From positions 558,001-622,000 of the forward strand of contig NZ_JQMW01000013.1 in NCBI RefSeq assembly GCF_000744935.1: 64,000 bases of DNA, read 5' to 3'. Origin of the DNA: Clostridium sp. KNHs214. Lineage in GTDB: Bacteria > Bacillota > Clostridia > Clostridiales > Clostridiaceae. Positions within the stretch are counted from its first letter, which is position 1; each line of letters begins with the position of its first letter. The notes beneath the pieces were generated by a model. The model saw only the letters and a list, made by a program, of their open reading frames with translations. It was not told where the DNA came from and ran no database searches. Positions 29,401-37,299 of this stretch are shown here, in pieces. The translations under genes and the position numbers were made by a program.

Positions 29401-29930
29401 TAAGCTACGCCTTATATCCAGATGTATTTGAAGCCTATGTAAAATATATAAAAGAAAATGGTGACTTAAGCAGTGTAGGTAGTGATATATACTTCCACGG
29501 GTTAGGTGAAGGTGAAACTTGTGAAATCAAATTAGCTGAAGGCAAAATATTAGTAGTAAAACTCTTAGAAATTACAAAACTAAACAAAGAAGGTTTTAGA
29601 ACCTTAATATTTGAAGTAAACGGCAATAGACGTGAAATTAAGATAAAGGATAAAACAAGATCAGAATTAAAGCAAACTTCTGATATTTTAATGGCTAACC
29701 CAGAAAACAAAAACGAAATAGGTGCCAGCATACCTGGAACTATTTTAGATATACTTGTTAAAGAAGGGGAGGAAATAAAGGAAAACGGAAACTTAGTAGT
29801 TATTGAAGCCATGAAAATGGAAACTATAATTACCTCCCCTGTTTCAGGCATAGTGGAATCCATCCACGTGGCTAAAGGCCAACAAGTTAAATCTGGTGAA
29901 ATGCTAATAAAGTTAAAACTTAAAAATTAA
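26487..29930 (+). CDS. pyc: Pyruvate carboxylase
   Basis: Biotin-dependent enzyme that converts pyruvate, bicarbonate and ATP to oxaloacetate, feeding anaplerosis and amino acid synthesis in the cytosol. The 1147 residues are the full single-chain type: biotin carboxylase with ATP-grasp (about 1-450; GGGGRGMRIV loop, EMNPRIQVEHTVTE), carboxyltransferase TIM barrel (about 530-800; LTDTTMRDAHQSLMATRMR, then HTHDTTG metal ligands), the PC tetramerisation/allosteric region, and the biotinyl domain at the C-terminus with AMKM (biotinylated Lys1110). Start ATG with GAGGTG upstream. Monocistronic, ending at a terminator shared with the convergent protease gene. Confidence 0.97.
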   Translation: MSIKNFKRILVANRGEIAIRIFRACNELNIRTVAIYSNEDKCSLFRTKADESYQIGKNNNPVDAYLNIDEIINLALKKGVDAIHPGYGFLSENPEFARKCEEAGIEFIGPTATMMEQLGDKIKSKLVAQKVGVPTIPGVEEPIETEEQALEFASFCGYPVMLKAAAGGGGRGMRIVKEEKDLVSSFKSAKNEAKKAFGIDDIFIEKYLENPKHIEVQVLGDKYGNIVHLFERDCSIQRRHQKVIEFAPSLSLSEEKRKEICDDALKIARSVNYRGAGTLEFLLDSKGNHYFIEMNPRIQVEHTVTEVITGVDIVQSQILIAQGHALASEEIGLYSQDSIKTNSYAIQCRITTEDPSNNFAPDTGKIDVYRTGSGFGIRLDGGNGFTGAVISPYYDSLLVKTTAFSRTFKDAVRKSLRSVKELKISGVKTNVDFLINVLNHPTFQKGLCTTNFIGENPDLFVTTAKADEEYNLLKFIGEKVVNETHGVKKSFDVPVVPIIPEVKDLRGTRNILLEKGPEGLVKWIKAQDKLLLTDTTMRDAHQSLMATRMRTVDMVKIADATSYLGKDLFSLEMWGGATFDVCYRFLKESPWERLKKLREKCPNLLFQMLVRGANAVGYKNYPDNVIREFIKESANAGIDVFRIFDSLNWLKGMEVALDEVLKQGKVAECCICYTGDILDNSRNKYTLDYYIKKAKEIEKMGAHILGIKDMSALLKPYAAFKLIKALKQEISIPIHLHTHDTTGNGVATALLAAEAGVDIVDTAFDSMAGLTSQPSLNSIVAALENTKRDTGINLGDIQKISNYWSAVRPVYTSFESGLKSGSTEIYKYEIPGGQYSNLKPQVESFGLGHRFGEVKEMYKKVNSMVGDIVKVTPSSKMVGDLAIFMVQNNLTPENILEKASNLSFPDSAVSYFKGMMGQPEHGFPKELQKMVLKGEEPITCRPGELLQPEDFSKIEKHLKEKLGLEPTKQDILSYALYPDVFEAYVKYIKENGDLSSVGSDIYFHGLGEGETCEIKLAEGKILVVKLLEITKLNKEGFRTLIFEVNGNRREIKIKDKTRSELKQTSDILMANPENKNEIGASIPGTILDILVKEGEEIKENGNLVVIEAMKMETIITSPVSGIVESIHVAKGQQVKSGEMLIKLKLKN

Positions 29931-30037
29931 CTTAATTATCTTCATAAGATATACACAAAGCTTTTTAAACTTTTATAGTTTAAAATTTAATTTATCTCAT
30001 TAAAAAAATCATATGGACTATACATTTCTCTATTAAA

Positions 30038-30072
30038 AAAGGACAGCTAATTTAACTAGCTGCCCCTTTTTA
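30038..30072. terminator. Bidirectional terminator between pyc and the subtilase gene
   Basis: Arms GGACAGCTA and TAGCTGCCC with A-rich and T-rich flanks on both sides (AAAAAAGG on the left, CCTTTTTATTTTT on the right), between two convergent genes. Confidence 0.8.
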
Positions 30073-30079
30073 TTTTTAT

Positions 30080-33000
30080 CTATGCCCTTTTTCTTCTCCT
30101 AATAAATACGCATCCGCAAGCTATTAAAACTCCACCTATAGCTATTAATAGAGGCGCGTTCATTCTGCCACCTGTTTGAACTAATTTATTATTAGAAGTT
30201 TGACTACCTTGTCCATTTACATTATTATTATTTGAAGCACTGTTCGAGCCACTAGCTGCTGTACCTTTTAAACTAAACTTAATAGTTTTAGAAGAAGTGT
30301 TTCCTGCTAAATCTTTTGCAGTTACTATTAAAGTGTAATCTCCTACTGAAGCTATTTCTTTGCCATCATAATTCTTTCCATTAAGTGTTACTGTAACTTT
30401 AGCTGTGTTGTCATCACATTTAATTACAGGAGTTACTTTATTATTATAAACCTTGCCGTCTTCTACACCAGTTACTGTTATCACTGGGAAAGTCTTATCT
30501 ATAATAAAGTTAACCTTGTATTCAGAAGTATTTCCTGCTAAATCTACAGCTTTTACTACTAACTGATGTATACCTTCTGTAGTAATTTTCTCTCCTTTAT
30601 ATGCTTTACCATCAAGAGTTGATGTTATTGTTGCTTTTTCACTTGATGTTATTTTTGGCATAACATCTTTATTATATAATTTTCCTTCTTCTACATCTGT
30701 TACTGTTATTACAGGTTTTGTCTTATCAATTGTAAATTTAACTTTATATTCAGAAGTATTTCCTGCTAAATCTACAGCAGTTACTACTAATTCGTGAATT
30801 CCCTCTGCAGTAATCTCTTCTCCATTGTATGCTTTACCATCAAGAGCCGTAGTAACTTTTGCATTTTCATTACAAGACACTTTTGCTATAACATTGCTGC
30901 TATATGCCTTTCCATTTTCTACACCAGTAACTGTTATTACAGGTTTTGTCTTGTCAATTGTAAAGTTAACCTTATACTCTGAAGTATTTCCAGCTAAGTC
31001 CACAGCTTTTACTACTAATTCATGAGCACCTTCTGCAGTAATTTCTTCTCCATTGTATGGCTTCTTGTCAAGAGTAGAAGTTATAGCAGCAGTTTTATTA
31101 GAGGTAATCTTTGGTGTAATATTATTATTATAAACTTTGCCATCTTCTACACCTGCTACTGTAATAACTGGCTTTTCTTTATCCACTACTACATTAACAT
31201 TTTTAACAGTTTCATGACCAAATACATCTACAGCTTTTATTTCTAAGAAAGAGTTATTAGTAACAGGAACTTCATAATCAAAAGTCCTTTCTGTTACATC
31301 GTTACCCATTTCACCGTCTACAAATATATTTAGTTTTTGTTCTCCATTAACATATAGCTTGTATCCAAAAGTATTATCAGATACTTTTCCTTTAACATTA
31401 ACGGTGTCATTGTTAACATATACCTTTCCATCCTCTGCAATCTTAGGAGCTTCAAGTTCTATAATAGGAGCGGTAATATCACAGTCTACTTTATATGCAA
31501 AATCCTTTAGGACTGTACCATCAAAGTCCTCAGCATATATCTTCACTAAATTTCTTCCCTCCTCAAATGTAACATCCATCGAGAAAGTTAAATCTTTGTT
31601 TATCTTAACATCCTTATCATTTATCTTAAATACCTTTGGAACATATCCTACAGAACCAGTTATAGTTAAATCTTTATAATCTACAGACATTCTAGAGGAT
31701 AAGTTATCAAATTTTAGATCAAATGATGGATTACCTTGTACAACTGTTACGTCTTTAACCCCAACATTAGATGCATAATCTATAGCACCTATAGATATAA
31801 AGTTATTTGCATTTTCTTGTAGTATTAAATCGCAACTATATACTCCATTTTGATCTATGGTTATTTTTGAAACATCTTGTTGCTTTCCATTCAAATAAAC
31901 CAAACCAAATTTTCCATCTCCAGATAACTCATCAGATACTTTCCACTGTAACTTATAACTAGAATCATTGGATTTTGTTGCTGATATCACTTCTATAGTT
32001 GGAGCTACTGTGTCTATCTTTAATGGAATTTGAAAATGTTTTTCTTTGGCATTATCTATATCTACCTTTGTTACATAGTCAATATAGTACTGACCATCTT
32101 TAACTACACCCATTTTACCTGTAGATGGATCATAAATCTTTCCATCCCACATCCAATCCATGTCCTCTCTATATCCTGAGTCATTTGGATCTGAAATAAC
32201 ATTCTTTCTAATATGATTAGAAGTTGCCAATTGCCTTACTAGCTTTTTATCCTTATCTAATAGCTTAATTTCCATAGACTTAGCATTTCTTAAGAATGTT
32301 AAGAATGGATATATATTATCATTTTGATTATCACCATTAGGGGAAATAGCAATTTTATCTTCTTCTATAATTGGATTTCCTTCTTCATCTTTTCCTGTAA
32401 CTCCTAAATAATATAATGTATTGCCATCTTCTCCCAAAGTCAACATTCTTGTTCCACCCAAATAGTTATCTTTATCCCAAATAGGTTTATCTATTATATC
32501 TTGTTTAGACCAATCTCCATAGAAACCTATATATGGTACTACTAAATCTGGATTGTCTTTAGGTTCGTTAGATTTTAATTTAATAAAACCTTCCACAAAA
32601 CTTTCTTCTGGCAAGTTATCTGGTAAATTAATTGTTACGTTTACTTTTAAAGCTCCATTAGCTGGTACCGTTATTGTAGAATTATCAAAAGTAACTTTAG
32701 CGTCCTTTATTTTTACGTCATAAGACATGTTACTTGTAAATGGAACTTTTTGTTCAGTTAAAACTCCACCCATATCACTTAAATTAAAAGTAATAGGTTT
32801 ATCCTTATAATTCTTTAAATTCAAAGCAAAAGTTTTAGTTTTCCCTATTTCCTTTAAAGCTACTGCTGCATTGCCCCTATCGTCTTTTACTGTTACACCA
32901 TTGTTTACAGCATCTACTATTTGAACTAATCCTGCACCTTGTCTTCTTGGAGAATAAGGCACTGCAGTGTGAGACTTATCCATAAGAGTTTTTGCCGTAT

Positions 33001-34849
33001 TAATGGATGTAGCTTTTGCAAAATCCACCGATTCCTTTCCTGTTAAGCTTGGATAATTTTTCTTTACTCCTTGTAATATTAAAGCTTCAGCTCCTGATGT
33101 GTGAGGTGCAGACATAGATGTACCAGACATATTCTCATATTTATCCTTATTAACAGTTGACCATATATTTCCGCCTGGAGCCGATATTTCAGGTTTAAAT
33201 TCTAGATTTGGAGCTGGACCCCAAGAAGTAAAATCAGACATATCATTTTTATCCGTATTTTCTAATGAAGTCAAGGTTCCAGGAAATTTAACCTTTAATC
33301 CTGAAGAAACTTTTTCCTTAAGAACTAAACCATCAGCTGTTGTCATGCCTATAACTGGAATATTAACTGTTGGATCTACAAACATACCTCCAATATAGCC
33401 TTCTCTATTGTTGTAAATAATTATAGCCTTTGCGCCTGCTTTTTGAGCATTAATTTCTTTTTCTCCAAAAGTATTCGAACCTCTTTGTACTAAAGCAATC
33501 TTTCCATTGAGATCTTTACCTTGAAAATCAGATTCTTGTCCTGAACCACAATCTACCAATTCAAGCTCTGATTTAAAAACCTCTGATGGGTTTACATTAT
33601 TTACTTCATAGGTACAACTTCCATTACCACTTGTGCAAGTATACTCCATACTAAATAACATAATGTTACTATTTTCATAAGAAGCTACTTGTATGGCTTC
33701 TTTAGCAATACCTGGTGATCCTGTTATTCCTGTATCATATAAATCACCAAATTTATATGGAGCTGTATTGTATTGATAGTTTCCTGCAGATACTACTACA
33801 GCAACTCCACTTTCAGTAGCATTTTTTATTGCCTTTTGTTCCGGCTCATCTGATTCTTGAAATCCTGAATTAGAACCAAGACTCATGTTTATAACGTCTG
33901 CCCCATGCTTAACTGAGTCTTCAATAGCTGCCACTATATCATCAGAATATGCCCCGCCTATTTCAGGATCATTAGCAAATACTTTCATTGCAAGTAATTG
34001 ACATTCTGGAGCTACACCTTGTATAGCTTCGTTTTTATCTACTTCTGTCTGGTTTCCATTAGCACCTACTATACCAGCAACATGCATTCCATGCATATTT
34101 CCAGTATCTATTACGTTATAATTTTGTTCAGCATAATTGTAACCATAAGGTACTTTATCTGTAAAATATTTTCCAGGTCCTTGTGAATTTTTTGATTTTA
34201 TTTTTGCCTGTGAAGCATCTGAAAGTTTCATATCCTTATGTCTATAGTCTATACCAGTATCTATAATAGATACTACCATGCCTTGTCCTTTATATCCATA
34301 AGAAGAACTTTGAGCCTCATAAGCTTGAGTTAAAACTTTAGCAGATGTCATATCAGGATAATACTTATTAACTAAAGTTACACTTTTTACTTCTGGTAAA
34401 GCTTTAATTTTATAAATTTCACTCTTCTTTACCATCATGCTAAAGCCATTTAAAACTTTAGTATAAGAATTCCTAATTTTAGCACCTTCTAAATCTGCAA
34501 CTTTTGACTTTACAGACTTTTGTGCATTTTGTATAAAGTTTAGCCCCTTACTACCTTTTTCCAATAAAGGCTTGTCCTTTAGCTGTACAATAACTCTAAC
34601 TGTCTCCTCAGGCTTTATACTTAGTGGTTTGTTTTCATTTAAAACAAAGCCTTTTCCGTATTTAGCCTTCAGAAAGGTTTCAATGTCTTTTTCTGAATAC
34701 TTAATCCTTAACGTATTGTCAGCTGACATTTGTGCTGTATTTGTATTCTCTTGAGCTTTTACTTCCTTGCTCCCAAATCCAGACACAAAAGACATTATCA
34801 TCATTGTTGTAACAAACAATGACAATAATTTTTGATTCCTTCTTTTCAT
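30080..34849 (-). CDS. Cell-wall-anchored subtilisin-like serine protease (lactocepin/C5a-peptidase type) with Ig-like repeats
   Basis: 1589-residue secreted protease. Signal peptide 1-32; I9 propeptide-like region about 80-160; S8 catalytic domain with Asp197 (SIIDTGID), His253 (HGMHVAG, where most subtilases have HGTHVAG), oxyanion Asn357 (SAGN) and Ser578 (GTSMSAPH). A protease-associated (PA) insert lies at about 410-520, followed by Fn3/DUF1034-like domains. From about 1220 there are four Ig-like repeats of roughly 77 residues (VDLAGNTSEYKVNFTIDKTK pattern), an Asn/Ser linker, then LVQTGG, a hydrophobic helix and RRRKRA. That tail is a sortase signal with a non-classical LVQTG. Likely degrades extracellular proteins for nutrition. 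Upstream AAGGGGGG ribosome binding site. Confidence 0.92.
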   Translation of the reverse strand: MKRRNQKLLSLFVTTMMIMSFVSGFGSKEVKAQENTNTAQMSADNTLRIKYSEKDIETFLKAKYGKGFVLNENKPLSIKPEETVRVIVQLKDKPLLEKGSKGLNFIQNAQKSVKSKVADLEGAKIRNSYTKVLNGFSMMVKKSEIYKIKALPEVKSVTLVNKYYPDMTSAKVLTQAYEAQSSSYGYKGQGMVVSIIDTGIDYRHKDMKLSDASQAKIKSKNSQGPGKYFTDKVPYGYNYAEQNYNVIDTGNMHGMHVAGIVGANGNQTEVDKNEAIQGVAPECQLLAMKVFANDPEIGGAYSDDIVAAIEDSVKHGADVINMSLGSNSGFQESDEPEQKAIKNATESGVAVVVSAGNYQYNTAPYKFGDLYDTGITGSPGIAKEAIQVASYENSNIMLFSMEYTCTSGNGSCTYEVNNVNPSEVFKSELELVDCGSGQESDFQGKDLNGKIALVQRGSNTFGEKEINAQKAGAKAIIIYNNREGYIGGMFVDPTVNIPVIGMTTADGLVLKEKVSSGLKVKFPGTLTSLENTDKNDMSDFTSWGPAPNLEFKPEISAPGGNIWSTVNKDKYENMSGTSMSAPHTSGAEALILQGVKKNYPSLTGKESVDFAKATSINTAKTLMDKSHTAVPYSPRRQGAGLVQIVDAVNNGVTVKDDRGNAAVALKEIGKTKTFALNLKNYKDKPITFNLSDMGGVLTEQKVPFTSNMSYDVKIKDAKVTFDNSTITVPANGALKVNVTINLPDNLPEESFVEGFIKLKSNEPKDNPDLVVPYIGFYGDWSKQDIIDKPIWDKDNYLGGTRMLTLGEDGNTLYYLGVTGKDEEGNPIIEEDKIAISPNGDNQNDNIYPFLTFLRNAKSMEIKLLDKDKKLVRQLATSNHIRKNVISDPNDSGYREDMDWMWDGKIYDPSTGKMGVVKDGQYYIDYVTKVDIDNAKEKHFQIPLKIDTVAPTIEVISATKSNDSSYKLQWKVSDELSGDGKFGLVYLNGKQQDVSKITIDQNGVYSCDLILQENANNFISIGAIDYASNVGVKDVTVVQGNPSFDLKFDNLSSRMSVDYKDLTITGSVGYVPKVFKINDKDVKINKDLTFSMDVTFEEGRNLVKIYAEDFDGTVLKDFAYKVDCDITAPIIELEAPKIAEDGKVYVNNDTVNVKGKVSDNTFGYKLYVNGEQKLNIFVDGEMGNDVTERTFDYEVPVTNNSFLEIKAVDVFGHETVKNVNVVVDKEKPVITVAGVEDGKVYNNNITPKITSNKTAAITSTLDKKPYNGEEITAEGAHELVVKAVDLAGNTSEYKVNFTIDKTKPVITVTGVENGKAYSSNVIAKVSCNENAKVTTALDGKAYNGEEITAEGIHELVVTAVDLAGNTSEYKVKFTIDKTKPVITVTDVEEGKLYNKDVMPKITSSEKATITSTLDGKAYKGEKITTEGIHQLVVKAVDLAGNTSEYKVNFIIDKTFPVITVTGVEDGKVYNNKVTPVIKCDDNTAKVTVTLNGKNYDGKEIASVGDYTLIVTAKDLAGNTSSKTIKFSLKGTAASGSNSASNNNNVNGQGSQTSNNKLVQTGGRMNAPLLIAIGGVLIACGCVFIRRRKRA
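30285..31185. repeat. In-frame coding repeats of the subtilase Ig-like domains
   Basis: Four tandem copies of a unit of about 230 bases, highly similar in the TTTCCTGCTAAATCTACAGC segment (coding AGNTSEYKV). Nucleotide similarity is high enough to allow copy-number change by recombination. Confidence 0.7.
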
Positions 34850-35266
34850 AATAACCCCCCTTTTATATTTTAAAATTTTTAATAAAGCTTATTAACTTTA
34901 CTAAAAAAGTTAATCATAGTTCTAATAACGCCCCAATGAACTATATAGAAATGAATAAAATTACATATACTTATATCAATTCCATTTATTTCTATGTAAA
35001 TTCTACCATATAACACATAGTTTATCAATACCTAGATAATATTAATTTTATTTACATGTTAAATATTGTATAAACATAGCAAAGTTCTAAATTTAATATG
35101 AATTTTTCAATACATATTAAATTTAGAACTTATATTTATAGAAGCATCTACTACAGCATTCCAACTTTTAATAGAATATTAAGGCACATTAAAATAAATA
35201 ATTTAAAATCAAACGTCAATTGGATAAATAAACTTAGAGTATTGATATAAGTAAGTATATAAATAA
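34850..35266. other. Intergenic region upstream of the subtilase gene
   Basis: Holds a perfect 19-bp inverted repeat, arms 35082-35100 and 35113-35131 (AAGTTCTAAATTTAATATG and its complement) around a 12-base loop. A short remnant of element A's end lies at about 35180-35205. No gene is visible. Confidence 0.5.
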
Positions 35267-35319
35267 GGGACAGTTAAGTATTTTTGGTTATCTATTAACC
35301 AAAAATACTTAACTGTCCC
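35267..35319. repeat. Perfect 24-bp hairpin with GGGACAGTT ends
   Basis: Arms 35267-35290 and 35296-35319 are exact complements, loop TCTAT. The stem begins GGGACAGTTAAGTATTTTTG. There is no T-run, so it is not a classical terminator. GGGACAGTT also occurs at about 17670. Such motifs can belong to REP-like elements moved by Y1 transposases; none is in the window. Confidence 0.6.
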
Positions 35320-35347
35320 CATATTACCATGTTATTTAATTAAATTA

Positions 35348-35660
35348 TGATTAACCCACAATAAGTATTACATTGCTTGAATTATGAAATTTCTCTGGAA
35401 TGAGTTGCATAAGAAGCGAAGGAACTATTTAAATTTAATTTTAGAAATTCTTCTTTTAGACAGATAAAATTATCGTAACCCTTAAAAGGACGCCAGGCTA
35501 GCGAACCTGAGGCAGGACGCTGAATGTGAGCGTTAGATAATTTTATATGGCTAAAAGATTAGAATTTCTTAAATTAAATTTATTGTTCCAAGCTCTTATG
35601 CAACTCATGGAGGAGAAATTTCATAATTCCATTACATTCTACCTTATTGTGGGTTAATCA
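35348..35660. repeat. Palindromic element B, copy B4 (long form)
   Basis: 313 bases, TGATTA to TAATCA, with 5-bp direct repeat AATTA on both sides (35343-35347 and 35661-35665). It is the reverse orientation of B3 with the same inner core (GAACCTGAGGCAGGACGCTG). Confidence 0.87.
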
Positions 35661-35703
35661 AATTATATATTGATAATTACCATAAATCTAAAGAGCTGCT
35701 GAC

Positions 35704-36777
35704 TCATATTATTTCTACAAAATCCTTTTTATAATTGTTTTTCTTTGTCCTACCCTTTTTAGATTCCTTAAGCTTTCTTATCTTTTCCTTTTTAGCCATG
35801 AACTCCGCTTCTTTTTTTAATTTAATATAACTTTTATATCTCTCTTCAGATATTATCCCTGTACTAATAGCTTCTTTTACAGCACAGCCAGGCTCTTCAT
35901 TATGAGTGCAGTTTCCAAACTTACAATTAATCGTTAATTGTTCTATATCCTTAAAAGCACTTTCTATTCCATCCTCTATATCCATAATAGAAAGTTCTCT
36001 CATACCAGGAGTATCTATAACTACTCCTCCCTCAGGAATCACTATCAATTCCCTATAAGTAGTGGTATGTCTTCCCCTTCCATCACTTTCTCTAATTTCT
36101 GAAACCTTCATCTTTTCATATCCCAGAAGTTTATTTATAAGAGTAGACTTTCCAACACCAGATGAACCTATAAACGCCACTGTTTTCCCCTTAGTAATAT
36201 ATTCCTTAACTTTATCTATACCTTCATTAGTCAAGCTACTTACCACTAATATATCTACACCAATTGCTACCTTTGAAACCTCTAGTAGTTTTTCATCTAA
36301 ATCCTCACATAAATCAGACTTTGTAAGCAGTACAATGGGCTTTGCGCCACTATCCCATGCAGTACTTATATATCTTTCAAGTCTTCTTAAATTAAAATTA
36401 TCATTAAGAGACATAGTTATTAATGCAGTATCTATATTTACAGCTATGATCTGTTCTTCATATTTAATTCCAGCAACTTTTCTTGAAAATTTACTGCATC
36501 TTTTGAGTATCCCTTGAATTATAGCCTCTCCTTGAGAATCCTCATCTCTATCCATAGCTACCCAATCTCCTACTGCTGGATAAGACGCTATACTACAGGC
36601 ATTATACATTATTTTACCTGAAACTCTAGCACTTATAACTCCTTTTTCTGTAATGACTTTATAATAATTTTTTTGCTCACAAGCCACTCTACCTAAATAC
36701 ATACCCTCATATAAATTTTTAAATTCTTTTATTGTATTATCCTTTAATCCCAATTCTTTTAAATTAAATTTATTCAA
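35704..36777 (-). CDS. rsgA: Ribosome small-subunit-dependent GTPase A (RsgA/YjeQ family)
   Basis: Circularly permuted GTPase that acts in late 30S subunit maturation. Motif order is permuted as expected: G4 TKSD, then G1 GSSGVGKST, then G3 DTPGMRE. An N-terminal OB-like domain precedes these and a C-terminal zinc knuckle CKFGNCTHNEEPGC follows. Basic C-terminal tail. The longest frame starts at 36816, but that ATG lies at the foot of an attenuator hairpin. I prefer the TTG at 36775-36777 (357 codons), eight bases after GGAGG, giving LNKFNLKELGL, a normal N-terminus for the clostridial form. Expression is probably controlled by the leader described next. Confidence 0.88.
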   Translation of the reverse strand: MNKFNLKELGLKDNTIKEFKNLYEGMYLGRVACEQKNYYKVITEKGVISARVSGKIMYNACSIASYPAVGDWVAMDRDEDSQGEAIIQGILKRCSKFSRKVAGIKYEEQIIAVNIDTALITMSLNDNFNLRRLERYISTAWDSGAKPIVLLTKSDLCEDLDEKLLEVSKVAIGVDILVVSSLTNEGIDKVKEYITKGKTVAFIGSSGVGKSTLINKLLGYEKMKVSEIRESDGRGRHTTTYRELIVIPEGGVVIDTPGMRELSIMDIEDGIESAFKDIEQLTINCKFGNCTHNEEPGCAVKEAISTGIISEERYKSYIKLKKEAEFMAKKEKIRKLKESKKGRTKKNNYKKDFVEII

Positions 36778-36815
36778 ATTCCATTCCTCCATATTAAAAT
36801 AGTGTATTTTGGGCA

Positions 36816-36858
36816 TAAAAATACCCTGAAGTCTTGCTTCTGCTACTCCAGGGTAATA
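36816..36858 (-). terminator. Attenuator-like hairpin between small ORF and rsgA
   Basis: On the minus strand TACCCTGGAGT pairs with ACTTCAGGGTA (11 bp, one G-U), a 12-base loop between, followed by TTTTT. It is located after the 28-codon ORF and 40 bases before the rsgA start, so it would terminate or attenuate transcription into rsgA. Confidence 0.65.
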
Positions 36859-36923
36859 TACACAATAATAATATGAGAATTATCTGAATAAGATTTTATA
36901 CCTCTTAATAATCCAAACATAAT

Positions 36924-37010
36924 TTAATCATTAATGGATAAAACATAATTTACCCAAGGAGCAGCCCCTATGAAATTTTTCATTAATAAAAACTCTCTCA
37001 TTTTTTTCAT
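36924..37010 (-). CDS. Small 28-residue peptide in the rsgA leader
   Basis: ATG at 37008-37010 follows an excellent ribosome binding site (AAAGGAG, nine bases away) and opens 28 codons ending TAA at 36924-36926. The peptide begins MKKMREFLLMKNF, continues IGAAPWVNYVL and ends SIND: basic start, hydrophobic middle, no cysteine. A promoter, paired palindromes and the downstream attenuator make this a designed-looking leader. It could be a leader peptide sensing translation or a functional short peptide. I do not recognise its family. A second, poorly spaced ATG in another frame at 37014-37016 gives a different 28-codon peptide. Confidence 0.55.
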   Translation of the reverse strand: MKKMREFLLMKNFIGAAPWVNYVLSIND

Positions 37011-37053
37011 AAGACATCACTCCTTTCAAAAATTATAAAAATATCACAAATCT

Positions 37054-37126
37054 ATTATATCACCAATATAAGTAAAAAACAACATGAAATTCATTTTCAT
37101 CATATTGCATGAAATGATTTTCATCA
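37054..37126 (-). promoter_or_regulatory. Promoter and paired palindromic operators for the rsgA leader
   Basis: Minus-strand TTGTTT (37077-37082), 17 bases, TATAAT (37054-37059). Directly upstream of the -35 are two near-identical palindromic sites, CATGAAATTCATTTTCATC (37083-37101) and CATGAAATGATTTTCATC (37109-37126), with centres about 25 bases apart. ATGAAA...TTTCAT sites resemble Fur-like boxes, but the position and spacing could equally suit an activator. Confidence 0.55.
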
Positions 37127-37139
37127 CCTTACATAGTTA

Positions 37140-37296
37140 GGCACATTCAAATAAATAACAAGTCAGTATGCTAGTCTGTTTTGCGTCATACTGCGCCATC
37201 AGAACACGTCCATATTCCTACCAAAGGCGGAACCTGTTTCCTTATATGACACAAAATATACCAGCATCTTTGACCTGTTATTTCTTTTCATGTCCC
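37140..37296. repeat. Palindromic element A, copy A4
   Basis: About 157 bases, from GGCACATTCAAATAAATAAC to TTATTTCTTTTCATGTCCC (inverted form). The interior has CATACTGCGCCATCAGAAC and AAAGGCGGAACCTGTTTCC. It lies 4 bases past the stop of the anti-sigma gene. Confidence 0.87.
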
Positions 37297-37299
37297 TTA

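Noticed and set aside
30285-31185. Repeats at regular spacing considered as a CRISPR array
   Set aside because: They are in-frame coding repeats of about 230 bases for Ig-like domains, with no unique spacers.
36062-36517. 151-codon plus-strand frame
   Set aside because: Antisense to rsgA, no ribosome binding site and no recognisable domain.
37083-37126. Twin palindromes called as definite Fur boxes
   Set aside because: The half-sites ATGAAA/TTTCAT only partly fit the Fur consensus and they lie upstream of the -35, so I left the regulator open.
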